From positions 1-15,596 of the forward strand of contig JAHEWK010000069.1 of assembly GCA_020740775.1 (NCBI GenBank): a stretch of DNA of 15,596 bases, given 5' to 3'. The translations under genes were made by a program, and so were the position numbers. The notes below the pieces were generated by a model. The model saw nothing but the letters and a program-made list of their open reading frames with translations. It searched no databases and had not been told where the DNA came from. Source of the stretch: Ilyonectria destructans (Eukaryota; Ascomycota; Sordariomycetes; Hypocreales; Nectriaceae). Position 1 is the first letter of the stretch; each line of letters opens with the position of its first letter. Positions 1 to 9,003 of the stretch are shown here, one piece after another.

Positions 1-366
1 GTGATATCTTGCAAACCGCTTATCCAACAATACCGATAAGCCCGTACCTTAAGGTTGATTGCAAAGACATCTAGTCGTTGTTCATGTTGGATCGACATTT
101 GTTTCTTTTAAGTAATACCCCGGACTATACTGACGTGTTTCGATGATGAAATCCCAAAAACAGGCTCTCGAGACAGCAGGCCAAGCAGAAATCAGCCACC
201 TCGACGGTTACAATTCCACCAATATTTACAAAATCTAGGTCCCTAGCAGATTAGAGGTCCGAAGGATCTTGGATGTGACCTTCAACCAACATATTCTATG
301 ATCCAAAGGACGAGCCCGACTTAATTCGGCAGCCTAGTTTGTAGGTACAGCAACTTCCTTACCGCG
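1..366. other. Intergenic DNA, no gene seen
   Basis: I see no convincing coding frame, RNA gene or repeat in this stretch. Composition is mixed, not strongly AT-rich. It leads into the acidic reading frame that starts at 367. Confidence 0.5.
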
Positions 367-600
367 TTGAATCCGACTCGGAGGACGGAACCGGTCATAG
401 CAGCCGGGACTGGGGGCCAAGACCTAGTTGACGAAGAAGTCAGCTCAACAATTGAGGTCTCACTTGAACACCAAAACCCAGATGGCTCTGACTTTGACGA
501 GCTTGACTCTGACTTTGACGACCCTGACTCTGATTTTGACAACCATGACTCTGACTAAGATCCTGACTTTGATGAAGACCGCGGCCTCAAGCACACTTAA
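367..600 (+). pseudogene. Broken acidic Asp/Ser-rich reading frame
   Basis: A plus-strand frame opens with ATG at 367. Its C-terminal half is a run of short Ser-Asp-Phe-Asp and Asp-Pro-Asp-Ser type repeats (about 484-555). A TAA at 556-558 interrupts it, but the same acidic pattern resumes in frame directly after (DPDFDED) and runs to a second TAA at 598-600. The first stop is what a C-to-T change in a CAA codon would give, consistent with RIP-type decay. I do not recognise the protein; acidic low-complexity tails occur in many fungal proteins, so no function can be assigned. The minus-strand Ser/Lys-rich frame over the same DNA is a shadow of this repeat. It could also be non-coding repeat DNA. 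Confidence 0.3.
421..501 (+). repeat. 81-bp direct duplication, copy 1
   Basis: Pairs with 630-710 at an offset of 209 bp. By hand alignment about 71 of 81 positions agree, and most differences are transitions. It includes part of the acidic reading frame. Confidence 0.75.
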
Positions 601-629
601 TTAAGGACTAAGAAACCTCTGACCTTGAC

Positions 630-710
630 GACATAGATGACAAAGAAGTCAGCTCAACAATTAAGGTCTCACTTGAGCACCAGAACTCAGATGACTCTGA
701 CTTTAACGAC
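630..710 (+). repeat. 81-bp direct duplication, copy 2
   Basis: Second copy of 421-501. It carries more A where copy 1 has G (for example in the GAGG/AAGG and GACGAA/GACAAA positions), so it is the more decayed copy. The Asp-rich coding pattern continues only briefly after it. Confidence 0.75.
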
Positions 711-841
711 AATAGTTACTAGACCGCGTTTCGATAAGAAAATTATTATCGGCATCAGTACCCATCGGATTAGCTTACAACCTAAAGATAAGAAAGATTA
801 CCCTATACTAAATAGATTTACCTAAAGTTATTTAGATATAT

Positions 842-1204
842 AAAAAGATTTTATTTTATTTATTTTATTTATTTTATTTATTTTATTTATTTTATTTATT
901 TTTTTTTTTATTTATTTTATTATTTTATTTATTTTTTTATTTTTTTATTTTTATTTATTTTTTATTTTTTTATTTTTTTATTTTATTTTTTATTTTATTT
1001 TCTTTATTTTATTTATTTTATTTCTTTTTATTTTCTTTATTTTCTTTTCTTTTCTTTCTTTTCTTTATTTTATTTCTTTTTCTTTCTTTTCTTTCTTTTC
1101 TTTCTTTTCTTTCTTTTCTTTCTTTTCTATTTCTTTTCTTTCTTTTTTTTCTTTTCTTTCTTTTCTTTTTTCTTTCTTTTTTTTCTTTTCTTTTCTTTTC
1201 TTTA
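842..1204. repeat. AT-rich simple repeat (TTTTA-type)
   Basis: Low-complexity DNA, first made of TTTTATTTA-type units, then grading into TTTCTTTTC units with rare A interruptions (the last at 1129 and 1204). No gene is present. Confidence 0.9.
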
Positions 1205-1569
1205 TTTTCTTTCTTTTCTTCTTTTCTTTCTTTTCTTTCTTTTCTTTCTTTTCTTTCTTTTCTTTCTTTCTTTCTTTTCTTTCTTTTCTTTTCTTTCTTT
1301 TCTTTTTCTTTCTTTTCTTTTTTTTTCTTTTCTTTCTTTTCTTTCTTTTCTTTCTTTTCTTTCTTTTCTTTCTTTTCTTTCTTTTTCTTTTCTTTTTTCT
1401 TTCTTTCTTTTCTTTCTTTTCTTTCTTTTCTTTCTTTTCTTTCTTTTCTTTCTTTTCTTTCTTTTCTTTCTTTTCTTCTTTTCTTTCTTTCTTTCTTTTC
1501 TTTCTTTTTTCTTTCTTTCTTTCTTTTCTTTCTTTTCTTTCTTTTCTTTCTTTTCCTTTCCTCCTCCTC
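1205..1569. repeat. 365-nt uninterrupted pyrimidine tract
   Basis: Every base from 1205 to 1569 on the plus strand is C or T, mostly in TTTCTTTTC units, ending in a more C-rich stretch before G1570. The minus strand is therefore pure purine. A Lys/Glu/Arg-only frame on the minus strand is a translation artefact of this tract. Between it and the retroelement (1570-1671) there are about 100 bp of ordinary unique DNA. Confidence 0.95.
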
Positions 1570-1671
1570 GCCCTTTCACTCTCGGTCCCCGCTCTTTTCG
1601 CTCCCTCTAGGCAATCGTAAAGGTGAGAGGATTGTTGAATTCAATGTTAGTGGCAGTCCTAGGAACTCAGC

Positions 1672-1676
1672 ATTGT
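1672..1676. repeat. Target-site duplication, left copy (ATTGT)
   Basis: ATTGT directly abuts the left LTR, and the same five bases abut the right LTR at 9415-9419. Five base pairs is the usual duplication length for Ty3/Gypsy elements. The match fixes both outer boundaries of the insertion. Confidence 0.9.
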
Positions 1677-2087
1677 TATAATGGTTTGTGCTCTCTAGAC
1701 TGCTGTATACATGGTATAGGGTAGGCGAGAGATAGGTTGCTGGTGGATAAACTGTAGGTTTATATTAGCAGATAGATTAGGGCATTACTTACTGGGTAAA
1801 TATTATATCTGGTAATAGTTAAGTACAGTAATTATAGTAAGTTAAGGTAATTAAGGTAACCAAGTTATATTAATAGCTGAGTAGCTGCTTATTGGGAATA
1901 TATACTACTCTATTATCTATATACTTAAATAGATTATTAGATTATATAAGTAATCTAGCAATCCAGGATTATAGGATTGCAAAGATAATCCTACAATCCA
2001 GTTTTAATTAGTTGAAAATTATAGGTATTAGAATACTGCCAGTCCCAACTGCCTACTACCTACCCGAGGTGTATATAGGCCGTAATA
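1677..2087 (-). repeat. Left LTR (3' LTR of the element)
   Basis: It matches 9004-9414 along its whole 411-bp length. Read on the minus strand, it begins TATTACGG, where the right copy keeps TGTCACGG, so the terminal TG has become TA. Its outer ~160 bp keep more G/C than the right copy, while its inner part is strongly AT-shifted. Confidence 0.93.
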
Positions 2088-2092
2088 TAATA

Positions 2093-2102
2093 TCTCCCCT
2101 CT
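2093..2102 (-). other. Polypurine tract of the retroelement
   Basis: The plus strand reads TCTCCCCTCT, i.e. AGAGGGGAGA on the minus strand, five bases from the LTR edge. A purine run next to the 3' LTR is where plus-strand DNA synthesis is primed. It independently confirms that the element reads leftward. Confidence 0.75.
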
Positions 2103-2213
2103 GTTAGTTCTTATCCTTAAGGCCTATTATAAGACCATTCCCCTAATTTTTATATATATATCCAACCTAAATCTGTAAATATTCTGCTGATTATTATATT
2201 AGGTTGTATTTCC

Positions 2214-2735
2214 AAATCTATTAAGACCGAGCAACGTTCCGTTCTTATATAAGTTATTACCTCTGAGGGTTATGAAATTATACCTTATTCCTACTGCTTT
2301 AAGAAGCAGTTAGTCTGCTATATATCTAAGAAATCCTTATAGTGCGGTAAATATATAAGCTTGAGTTGTTCTTATAATAGTTCTAATATTGCTAGCTTTT
2401 ATAAGTGGTTCTGTATATTCTATTATTTTTCTTATGCTTGATTTCAGTAGTAACTAAGAATATAGAGGCTTAGTAAAAGGTCGATCTAGATATTAAGAAG
2501 GCCGAGAGTACCTTAACTGAGATATTAGTCTATTTGGTGTATCTTTATAAATAAAAGAAAGTATTAAAGGAGTGTGGTTCTGATTTATTTATTTAAGGGA
2601 TCTAGAAATTAGATATATCGATAGAGTGCGTTTTTAGGAGTCTGCTATTCTTAAGGAGTAACAGGCTATTAGGAAGGCGCAGGCTGCTGGTGCTGTGGAC
2701 ATACTGGATTGGTCCTTCTTGTAATAATCTGTAGG
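2214..2735 (+). pseudogene. Opposite-strand Zn2Cys6-like gene remnant inside the element
   Basis: On the plus strand, convergent with pol, a frame around 2214-2376 carries cysteine-type positions at 2286, 2295, 2316, 2343, 2352 and 2373. The spacing is C-x2-C-x6-C-x8-C-x2-C-x6-C, the Zn(II)2Cys6 spacing of fungal DNA-binding clusters. Three positions are still TGC; the other three are TAT (Tyr), as a G-to-A change of TGT would give. After a frame change near 2380-2435 a Lys/Glu/Leu-rich helical segment follows (about 2440-2600, with KKAESTL and KKVLKE). After another frame change comes an Ala-rich end with GAVDILDW (about 2690-2725). From memory, this cluster plus Leu-Arg-Lys helix plus DW end resembles a repetitive family of uncharacterised fungal proteins. 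Internal stops (e.g. TAG at 2340) and frame changes make it dead. No splice sites were convincing. Function unknown. Confidence 0.6.
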
Positions 2736-3480
2736 TATTAGGGGTAAATCTAAAGTTGGTATAAGCTGGTATAAGCTTTATTATTCCTGAGGTGGATATA
2801 TTGTAGGCCAGTTGCGCTATAGATAGCTTCTAGATTCAGTTATCTTACTTATAGTTAATATAGCACTATAGGTACTATTTAACTATTTAGTTAAGTCTCT
2901 CTATTTAGCTATCCACTTATAGTCTCCAAGCTATTATAAGCTTATAGTTTAATTCTATTTAAGCTATTAGTCCTTATTAGAATTTGGATATAAATATTAT
3001 TCCTCTATTAGAGATAATCTCTATTAGCAATCTATATATACTGATAATATTTCTTAAGAATATATAAGAAAGTTATTCTATATCGGTAGATTCTTAGTAG
3101 AGTAGAAAGTATAAGAACTTTATAAGCCTATCCATAATAATAAATATATTATTATAAAGTACTCTAGTTATTGGGTCTTTAGATAGCGGGAGCTTAGTAA
3201 TATAGTCTATAGTAATAGATTCCCAAGGTTATTATACTACTAGTAGTAATTATAATTATCTATAAGGCTTATATTATAGTGATTTTAACTTTTTATATAG
3301 ATTATATCTTTTAATAGTATTTAAGATAGCTTTCTTTATTCAGGGGAATAAGTATATTATCCTAAGCCTCTTAAGGGTTCTATTAATACTCTGGTATTTA
3401 TATATAGGGTATTTATAAACTTCCTATACTAGTTATTATTATAGTTCTTTAGGAATCTGTAATTATTCTATTTATTCTTC
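2735..3480 (-). pseudogene. Integrase domain of Gypsy pol (degraded)
   Basis: One minus-strand frame, interrupted by stops, contains the integrase in order. First comes a zinc-binding (HHCC-type) region at about 3300-3420, whose C-x2-C pair now reads Tyr-x2-Tyr (KRYNLY). Then comes PWESITID with the first catalytic Asp (codon 3205-3207). The second catalytic position, in ISNRG (codon 3007-3009), is Asn instead of Asp. The third, Glu in IERLN (codon 2899-2901), is kept. Exactly 35 residues separate the second and third positions, matching D-D35-E integrases. Family resemblance is lost after FTPNTYR near 2735. The usual C-terminal GPF/Y module or chromodomain was not found; the opposite-strand remnant occupies that place. 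The frame differs from that of the reverse transcriptase, so an indel lies between them. Confidence 0.93.
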
Positions 3481-4289
3481 CTTAGGTAGTATATTATTAT
3501 ACTTCTGGATTCTTTTAGCAGTGGGTTATTTAGTTTCACTATATATATTGCTATAAGTATTCTTCTGTTAAGCTTATCGACAAACTGTACTTTCTTTATT
3601 AGTTCTAGGGGCTATTAAGATTCTATTTCCCTTTCTTTATAGATATTGTATTATCTAAAGTCTACTGAGTTAATAATAAATCTCTAATAAAACCTAATAT
3701 ATATTTAGTTGAATATAAGTCCTTATTTCTAGTAGTTCTTTATATATTTCTTACTGAATTCCAGTATATATTCTGGGGGTATAAAAGCTTATTTCTTATA
3801 GGTAGGTATTCTATATTAGTAGTTATACTTATAGGGGTAGATAGTATTATTATTATTTTTATAACAATAGTATTATTATATTTATTCTGCTATTCTTTAT
3901 TTGGGGTTTCTAGTAGGTTTTTATATACTATTTTGAGTTTCTTATTACACTCTAGGTATACTGTCTGTAGGTAGTTGTTATTTTTAGGTATTATATAGTT
4001 ATAATAGAATCTTTTATAGGCTTAGCTTTTTATAAGCCCCTTAATTTAGTAGTATTCTATTCTATTCTTCAGAAAATTAGATATTAGTTTTTAAGATATA
4101 AATATCTATTTGTAGTATATTAGTATTCTACAGTTATAGTTAAATTTATTAGGAAATACTTTATTATTATTATTATAGAATAAGTATTCCTTATAGATCT
4201 TTATCTGCTACTTTTTATTGGGCATTTTATTTATATTATACTATTTTTCCTTATACTTATAGATATTAGCGATATATCTCTATTTAAGA
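3481..4289 (-). pseudogene. RNase H-integrase linker of pol (unassigned)
   Basis: This minus-strand stretch joins RNase H to the integrase zinc region. The pol reading frame switches here (RNase H frame on the right, integrase frame on the left); the exact crossing, about 3550-3900, could not be fixed because both frames contain RIP stops. The predicted protein is polar and rich in Asn, Lys, Thr and Gln, with no motif I recognise. It is several hundred bases longer than the linker I would expect in a Gypsy pol. Confidence 0.6.
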
Positions 4290-5660
4290 TATCCTTCTGG
4301 GGTCAGCTTAAGGAGTTATTTATTTTCCTTAGTAATACCGGTATTAAAGTTAGGTTGTCAGCTGATAGTATCTACTCTGCTATTTTCCGATTCTTTCTTA
4401 TAGATAATAATATAGTTAAATTCCAATAGGTATTCCATATAGTGAAGTTACCTGCTACTAAGCTCTTAAGTAGTTACAAAATGTGAGATATTCTTATAGT
4501 CAGTATAGACCTTAATCTTATATTTACTTCCTAGAAGGTAGTATTGGAATTCTTTAAATAAGTTAACTATTATAAGGAATTCTTTATTATAGATAGAGTA
4601 GTTAAGCTTTACTCTATAGAGTTTATATAAGTAGAAGGCAATTAGGTATAATTTCCTATTAATATCTCTCTATTCTATTTGGAATTTCAGATTAAAGTTA
4701 GAGGAGTCTATTTCCAGCTTAACTTTTTTATTAGAGTTGAATATAATTAAGACTGGTTTGCTGAGAATTGCCTTTTTGATATTATTAAAAGCCTTCTGTA
4801 TTTTAGTATTCTATTTAAAATTTACTTCTTTCTTTATAAGTTCTATAAGAGTATATCTAATACTTCCAAAATTACAAATAAACTTTCAGTAGTAGTTAGT
4901 AAACCCCAGAAAGCTCTATACTTCCTTAATATTTTTAGATTTCAGCTAATCTTTAATAGCTTTAATTTTCTTGCAATTTATATAGATCTTATTTAGATAG
5001 ATAGTATATCTAAGGAAGTTTACTTTATCTATATAGAACTTGCTCTTTTCTGGTTTAATAAGGAGGTTTATATCCTATAGTTTCTTAAGTACTATATAGA
5101 TATATTCTATATATTCTTTCTTTATATTGGAGAAGATAAGGATATTATTAAGGTAGTATATAATAAAGATATTAAGGTATTCCTATAGTATATTAGTAAT
5201 TATCTATTAGAAGGTTGCCAGTATATTAGTAAGTCTAAAAGGTATAACTAGATATTCAAAAAGTCCATACTTTATATAGAAAGCAGTCTTCTATTTATCT
5301 TCTAGTTTAATATAAATAAGATTATAAGCTTCTTTAAGGTCGAGGGCTATAAACTACTTTTTGCTATATAATTAATCCTTCAGTTTGTTAATAAGTGGTA
5401 ATAGTATTTAGTTCTTAATAGTAATATCATTAAGCTATCAGTAGTCTACAATTAATTATAACTTTCTGTTTTTCTTTAGGATAAATATAACTGGGTATCC
5501 TACAGAGAACTTTAATATCCTGATAAATCCTTTTTTTAATATATCTTTAAGGTATTCTTTTAATATATAGAGTTAAACTTTATTAAGGTTATAAATCTTA
5601 TAGAACTTAGCTGTAATTCTATCTTTAAGTACTATCTTATAATTCTATTAACTGTACTGA
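4290..5660 (-). pseudogene. Reverse transcriptase and RNase H of Gypsy pol (degraded)
   Basis: A single minus-strand frame runs through both domains, broken only by stops at likely Arg, Trp and Gln codons. The reverse transcriptase starts with a KGFIR-type entry motif (about 5540), followed by IFILKKN, IVDY (about 5440), and ALDLKEAYN with the first catalytic Asp (LDL codons at 5336-5344). The polymerase box reads YLNNIL at 5138-5155: both catalytic Asp of the usual YxDD have become Asn by G-to-A change. SFLGFTNYY (about 4905) marks the connection. RNase H follows with EIDSSNFNL (about 4700) and the region ending in RVDTIS (about 4365-4378). The protein would copy element RNA into DNA and remove the RNA strand; this copy cannot. 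Confidence 0.96.
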
Positions 5661-6059
5661 GGTAGACCTATTTCTATTTCTTTAGCAAATAGTTTCTTAT
5701 AGATACAGTAAGTAGGGGGTATATTCTTAAGTCTGTTATCTGCTTCCTTATATTTCTTTATTTCTTATAGTTCTTTATTAAGCTTAGTAAATTATACTTA
5801 TACTTATATAATAGTACAGTATATCTTATTATTTTAGGTATTATAGTATTTATATCTAGTGCCTTAGGGTGGTAAAGTATCTATTATATTATTGCATATT
5901 ACTTTACTAGTGCTATTATCAGTTAAAGTTTAAAATCTTATATTATCGTCTGAATCCTATTTATAGGAGGAATAATTATTGATATTATTAAAGGTTATTT
6001 AGCCAGTCCTCTAATTAATCAGTAGGTTTACTTATTGCAGCTATAGATAGCCTAAAACT
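5661..6059 (-). other. Protease-reverse transcriptase spacer of pol
   Basis: Decayed AT-rich DNA between the protease and the first reverse transcriptase motifs. It lies in the same minus-strand frame as both neighbours, interrupted by many stops. No separate domain was recognised. Confidence 0.5.
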
Positions 6060-6410
6060 AAATTATATTATACTAAGGGTATAATATTAAAAGAGATACC
6101 TTTATTATATTTATTTATAAAAACCTTAAGGTAATTAATCTCCCTAGTAATATATCTATTATTATAACTGAAACTTATTCCTTTAAGATTCTATATTTAA
6201 TATAGGTTTAATTTATTCCTCTATAGTAGCTCTAACTTATTTACTACTCTTAGATAAAGGTAGTTAAGTTCTATACTGCTATCTACCAGTGCGGTATACT
6301 AGTATCCCTTAATTTATATCTGGATTTCCAAGTAATCTATTTATATACTTCCTATAGTATATAGAGCTCTTACTGGGAGTTCTGCTTCTTCTAGCTCTTA
6401 GCCTATCTAT
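6060..6410 (-). pseudogene. Retropepsin-like aspartic protease (degraded)
   Basis: The minus-strand frame shared with the reverse transcriptase reads ELEEAELPVRAL, then after two interrupting stops YTALVDSSIELN (the Leu-Val-Asp part at 6260-6289). This is the active-site region of a retroviral-type aspartic protease, where the motif is Asp-Ser/Thr-Gly. Here the third residue is Ser (codon AGT within 6275-6283), as expected from G-to-A change of a Gly codon. The position upstream of the reverse transcriptase fits the gag-protease-RT order. Domain edges are approximate. The enzyme would process the Gag-Pol precursor. Confidence 0.8.
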
Positions 6411-7029
6411 TACTCTATTATAGAGGGTAAGTGTGGTTTTTTATCTGTATTTAAACTACCTTATACTATTCTCAATCTTCAGCCTATCTGCTAATTTATT
6501 AGGGGAAGTTAAATCTATCTTTATATATCTTGTGTATGCATTTATAGATGATTTTTCCTTCCTGAGTATGCTTTATATATCCCTTAGTAATGCAATCTAT
6601 TGTGAATATTTCTTTATAGATATTATTAGATATAGGAATAGGAATGTATTTTTTCTTAGTTCTTTATATATAAAGAGAACTTTTCCTTATCTTATATTCC
6701 CTATAGTTATCCAGTTTATTTGATATTGCAGTAGGTTTCTTCCTTTAATCGGTTATAGGGTTTTCTTCCTGGGGTAGGGGTTATCTGGTTATCCCTAGCT
6801 ATTTCTCTATTTCTCTTTACTGGATATTATTATCAGATAATTTATTATATCTGGGTCTCCCTAGTTAGAAGTATTTTTATTCTTACAGAAAATATCTCTA
6901 TTCTTCCCGCACTTAATACCAGAGGTATATCTTAGTTTTTATATAGATTCAGTATTCTTAATATTAGCAGTTCTAAGGGTCCTATAATCCTTATATATAC
7001 TATTATAGGAATTTAGTTATCTTAGCTTC
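6411..7029 (-). other. Unassigned internal DNA between gag and protease
   Basis: Heavily mutated stretch inside the element. Minus-strand frames are difficult to follow because stops occur in all three. The long plus-strand open frame at 6433-6723 is hydrophobic and shows no motif; it is best read as a by-product of AT-rich DNA in which the minus strand was coding. No known gag or pol domain was seen here. Confidence 0.5.
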
Positions 7030-8937
7030 CAGAATAGTAATATAGTACTTAGGGTATCTGCTGGTATTCTTATAGTAATCTATATTATACTTTATATATA
7101 GTTAGATAATAGGGATTCCTAGTAGCCTTAGGGGGTAATAATTATAAGTCTATTTATTCTTTAAGTAGTAGTAGTATTATAGGTAGTAGTATAAAATCTA
7201 TAAGATCTAGTTATATCCTTCTACACTGGGGTGGAGAATAGGGTTATCCCTAAACTCTTCTCTAGGTTTTATTATACAGTCTCTTACTTTATATTTTATT
7301 ATTATATAAAGGTAGATAGATTTATATTATTTGGCATTCTATTATTCCCTTATAAGTTATTAGTATATAGCTTCCTTATTTTCCTATTATTAGTTGCCTT
7401 ATTTATTAAGTATAGCTTTATCCCACTATAGTTTTTCTATTATTATTTAGCTAGTTTCTTTTAGGGTGCTGAGTATATATTCCTCTGTATAGGGGTTTAG
7501 TCTTTTTTTATCGCTAGGATTAGGGTATTTATTTCTGATATTATAATCGTCTAGCTATCTATTCGGGATATTATTTTGGGTGTCCGGTACTTCCAGTAAT
7601 CCTTCTTAGTAGGTTTCTAGTTGCTTTTCTTATTATACTATAGCTATTATTCTTAATATTTCTGCTAATAGTTGAATTATTAGGGGTTTCAGTACCGGTA
7701 TCCATTCTGCCTGTCTTTCCTACCTATTTACTTTTAAGGTAGGTTCTTCTGGGTATAGTACTTCTGCTTCTTCTTAGAATAAATATTATTTTCAGCTGGA
7801 TAGATATACAGGCCAGCTTAAGCCAGAGTGTTTATATATACCTTATATTATAGCGATAGTTTATATTTATACTGCTATTTCCATTTCTCTCTATCTCTAG
7901 ATAGTATTTAACGATTATTATCCAGTGGGTATAGGTTGGAATTATTATTCTTTCTTAGACTTGTAGCATTCTTATATAAAGTATCCCTTCTTATTGCAGT
8001 TATAGTATATAATATCCTTCTTATCTTAAAGCTATCTTTATGCAGCTTTAAGTTCTATAGGTCCAGTATATATTCCCCAAGAGGTATTTCTGCAAGAGTT
8101 ACCCTATTGACTACCTTTCTGTCCTCTACTATTCTCTTATTAGTTGGGGTAGTAGGGATTATATAGAGTATTCCGACTTTTTTAGTGTATTGCAGCCTTT
8201 TCCCTGTATCTTTTATACTATTATTTATCGATTTTAATAGCTATAGTAATATATTCCGTAAGGGTATTAGGTCAGTCAGCTTTATAGAGCTTATTTTTAA
8301 CCTTATTCTTTAGTCCTTAGTAGAATATTTCTATAAGTATTTTATCCTTCCAGTCTAACTTAGAGGCAACTTATTAAAGTGTAATAGTATAGGTAGCAGT
8401 AGAGTGGATTTATTTAAGTATATGAATTTTTATAGCTGCCTATCTTTCTTTATTAATTATTCTGAATATATCTTTAAGGGCTACTTTAAAGTTTTTCCAA
8501 TCTGCAAATAGATTAACTATATCTTAATTCTGGTTAGCTTTATTATTATTAAGGAAATCTTTAAGAATAGATTTAAACTAATTCTTTATATTACTAGATA
8601 TTAGATTACTTATAAATAGCAGTTATAATTCTATAGATACTAATTGTTATAGATACTACTAGAAGTATTCTTTTATTCTAGTAATAAAGGGTATAATATT
8701 ACTGGATATTCTATTGAATTTTTCTAGTAGTAATAGTTTTATTACTTCCCCTGGGTTATATTTAGTATTTCTAGTAATTAATACTAGTATATTCTGCACT
8801 TACTGCTATAGAGTGCGGATTAAGTTATATAGCTACTTAACTTCAGCTGCTATATTAGTATTATTCGCTAGAGCTATATAGGCTGGTAGTGTAGGTATAT
8901 TACTTAGAGTAGCAGAAGTTCAGTTAGTTCTAGATAT
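7030..8937 (-). pseudogene. Gag capsid/nucleocapsid gene (degraded)
   Basis: A minus-strand frame can be followed from an ATA at 8935-8937, probably the former ATG start, to about 7030. It is interrupted only by stops of the kind RIP makes. The N-terminal part (about 8300-8700) contains LLLLEKFN, TRIKEYF, NLFADWKNF and KLDWKDKILIEIFY, which fit the retrotransposon Gag capsid pattern. A CCHC-type zinc knuckle follows at 7966-8007. The frame goes on for roughly 300 more codons with no known domain, including the cleaner stretch DTQNNIPN to NPYTEEYILSTLKETS (about 7450-7590). In most Gypsy Gags the knuckle sits near the C-terminus, so this tail is odd. Gag would form the virus-like particle. Confidence 0.85.
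7966..8007 (-). other. Gag CCHC zinc knuckle, two ligands lost
   Basis: Fourteen codons with the spacing C-x2-C-x4-H-x4-C. Ligand positions 1, 4, 9 and 14 now read Tyr, Cys, Tyr, Cys (YYNC at the start, ending EC). The first change fits TGC to TAC and the His change fits CAC to TAC. A stop lies between the third and fourth ligands. The motif would bind element RNA. Confidence 0.85.
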
Positions 8938-9003
8938 CTTAATAGTATAAAATATTACTTAATAGTTAACACAAATAACCTTTCTAAATAAGAGCTATTA
9001 ACA

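Noticed and set aside
1202..1579. Minus-strand frame of only Lys, Glu, Arg and Gly
   Set aside because: It is the translation of a simple pyrimidine repeat; no start context, no other residues, no family.
6433..6723. Plus-strand 96-codon hydrophobic frame, possible membrane protein
   Set aside because: It lies inside the leftward element, between gag and protease. AT-rich DNA commonly gives Phe/Leu/Ile/Tyr-rich frames on the strand opposite to RIP-hit genes. No motif seen.
7231..7431. Plus-strand hydrophobic frame
   Set aside because: Same reason; antisense shadow of the gag extension.
7936..8166. Plus-strand hydrophobic frame
   Set aside because: Directly opposite the gag zinc knuckle at 7966-8007, which explains the sequence better.
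8960..9003. Primer-binding site next to the 5' LTR
   Set aside because: The sequence inside the right LTR (minus strand, starting TGTTAATAGCTC) could not be matched to a tRNA 3' end with confidence; RIP may have changed it.
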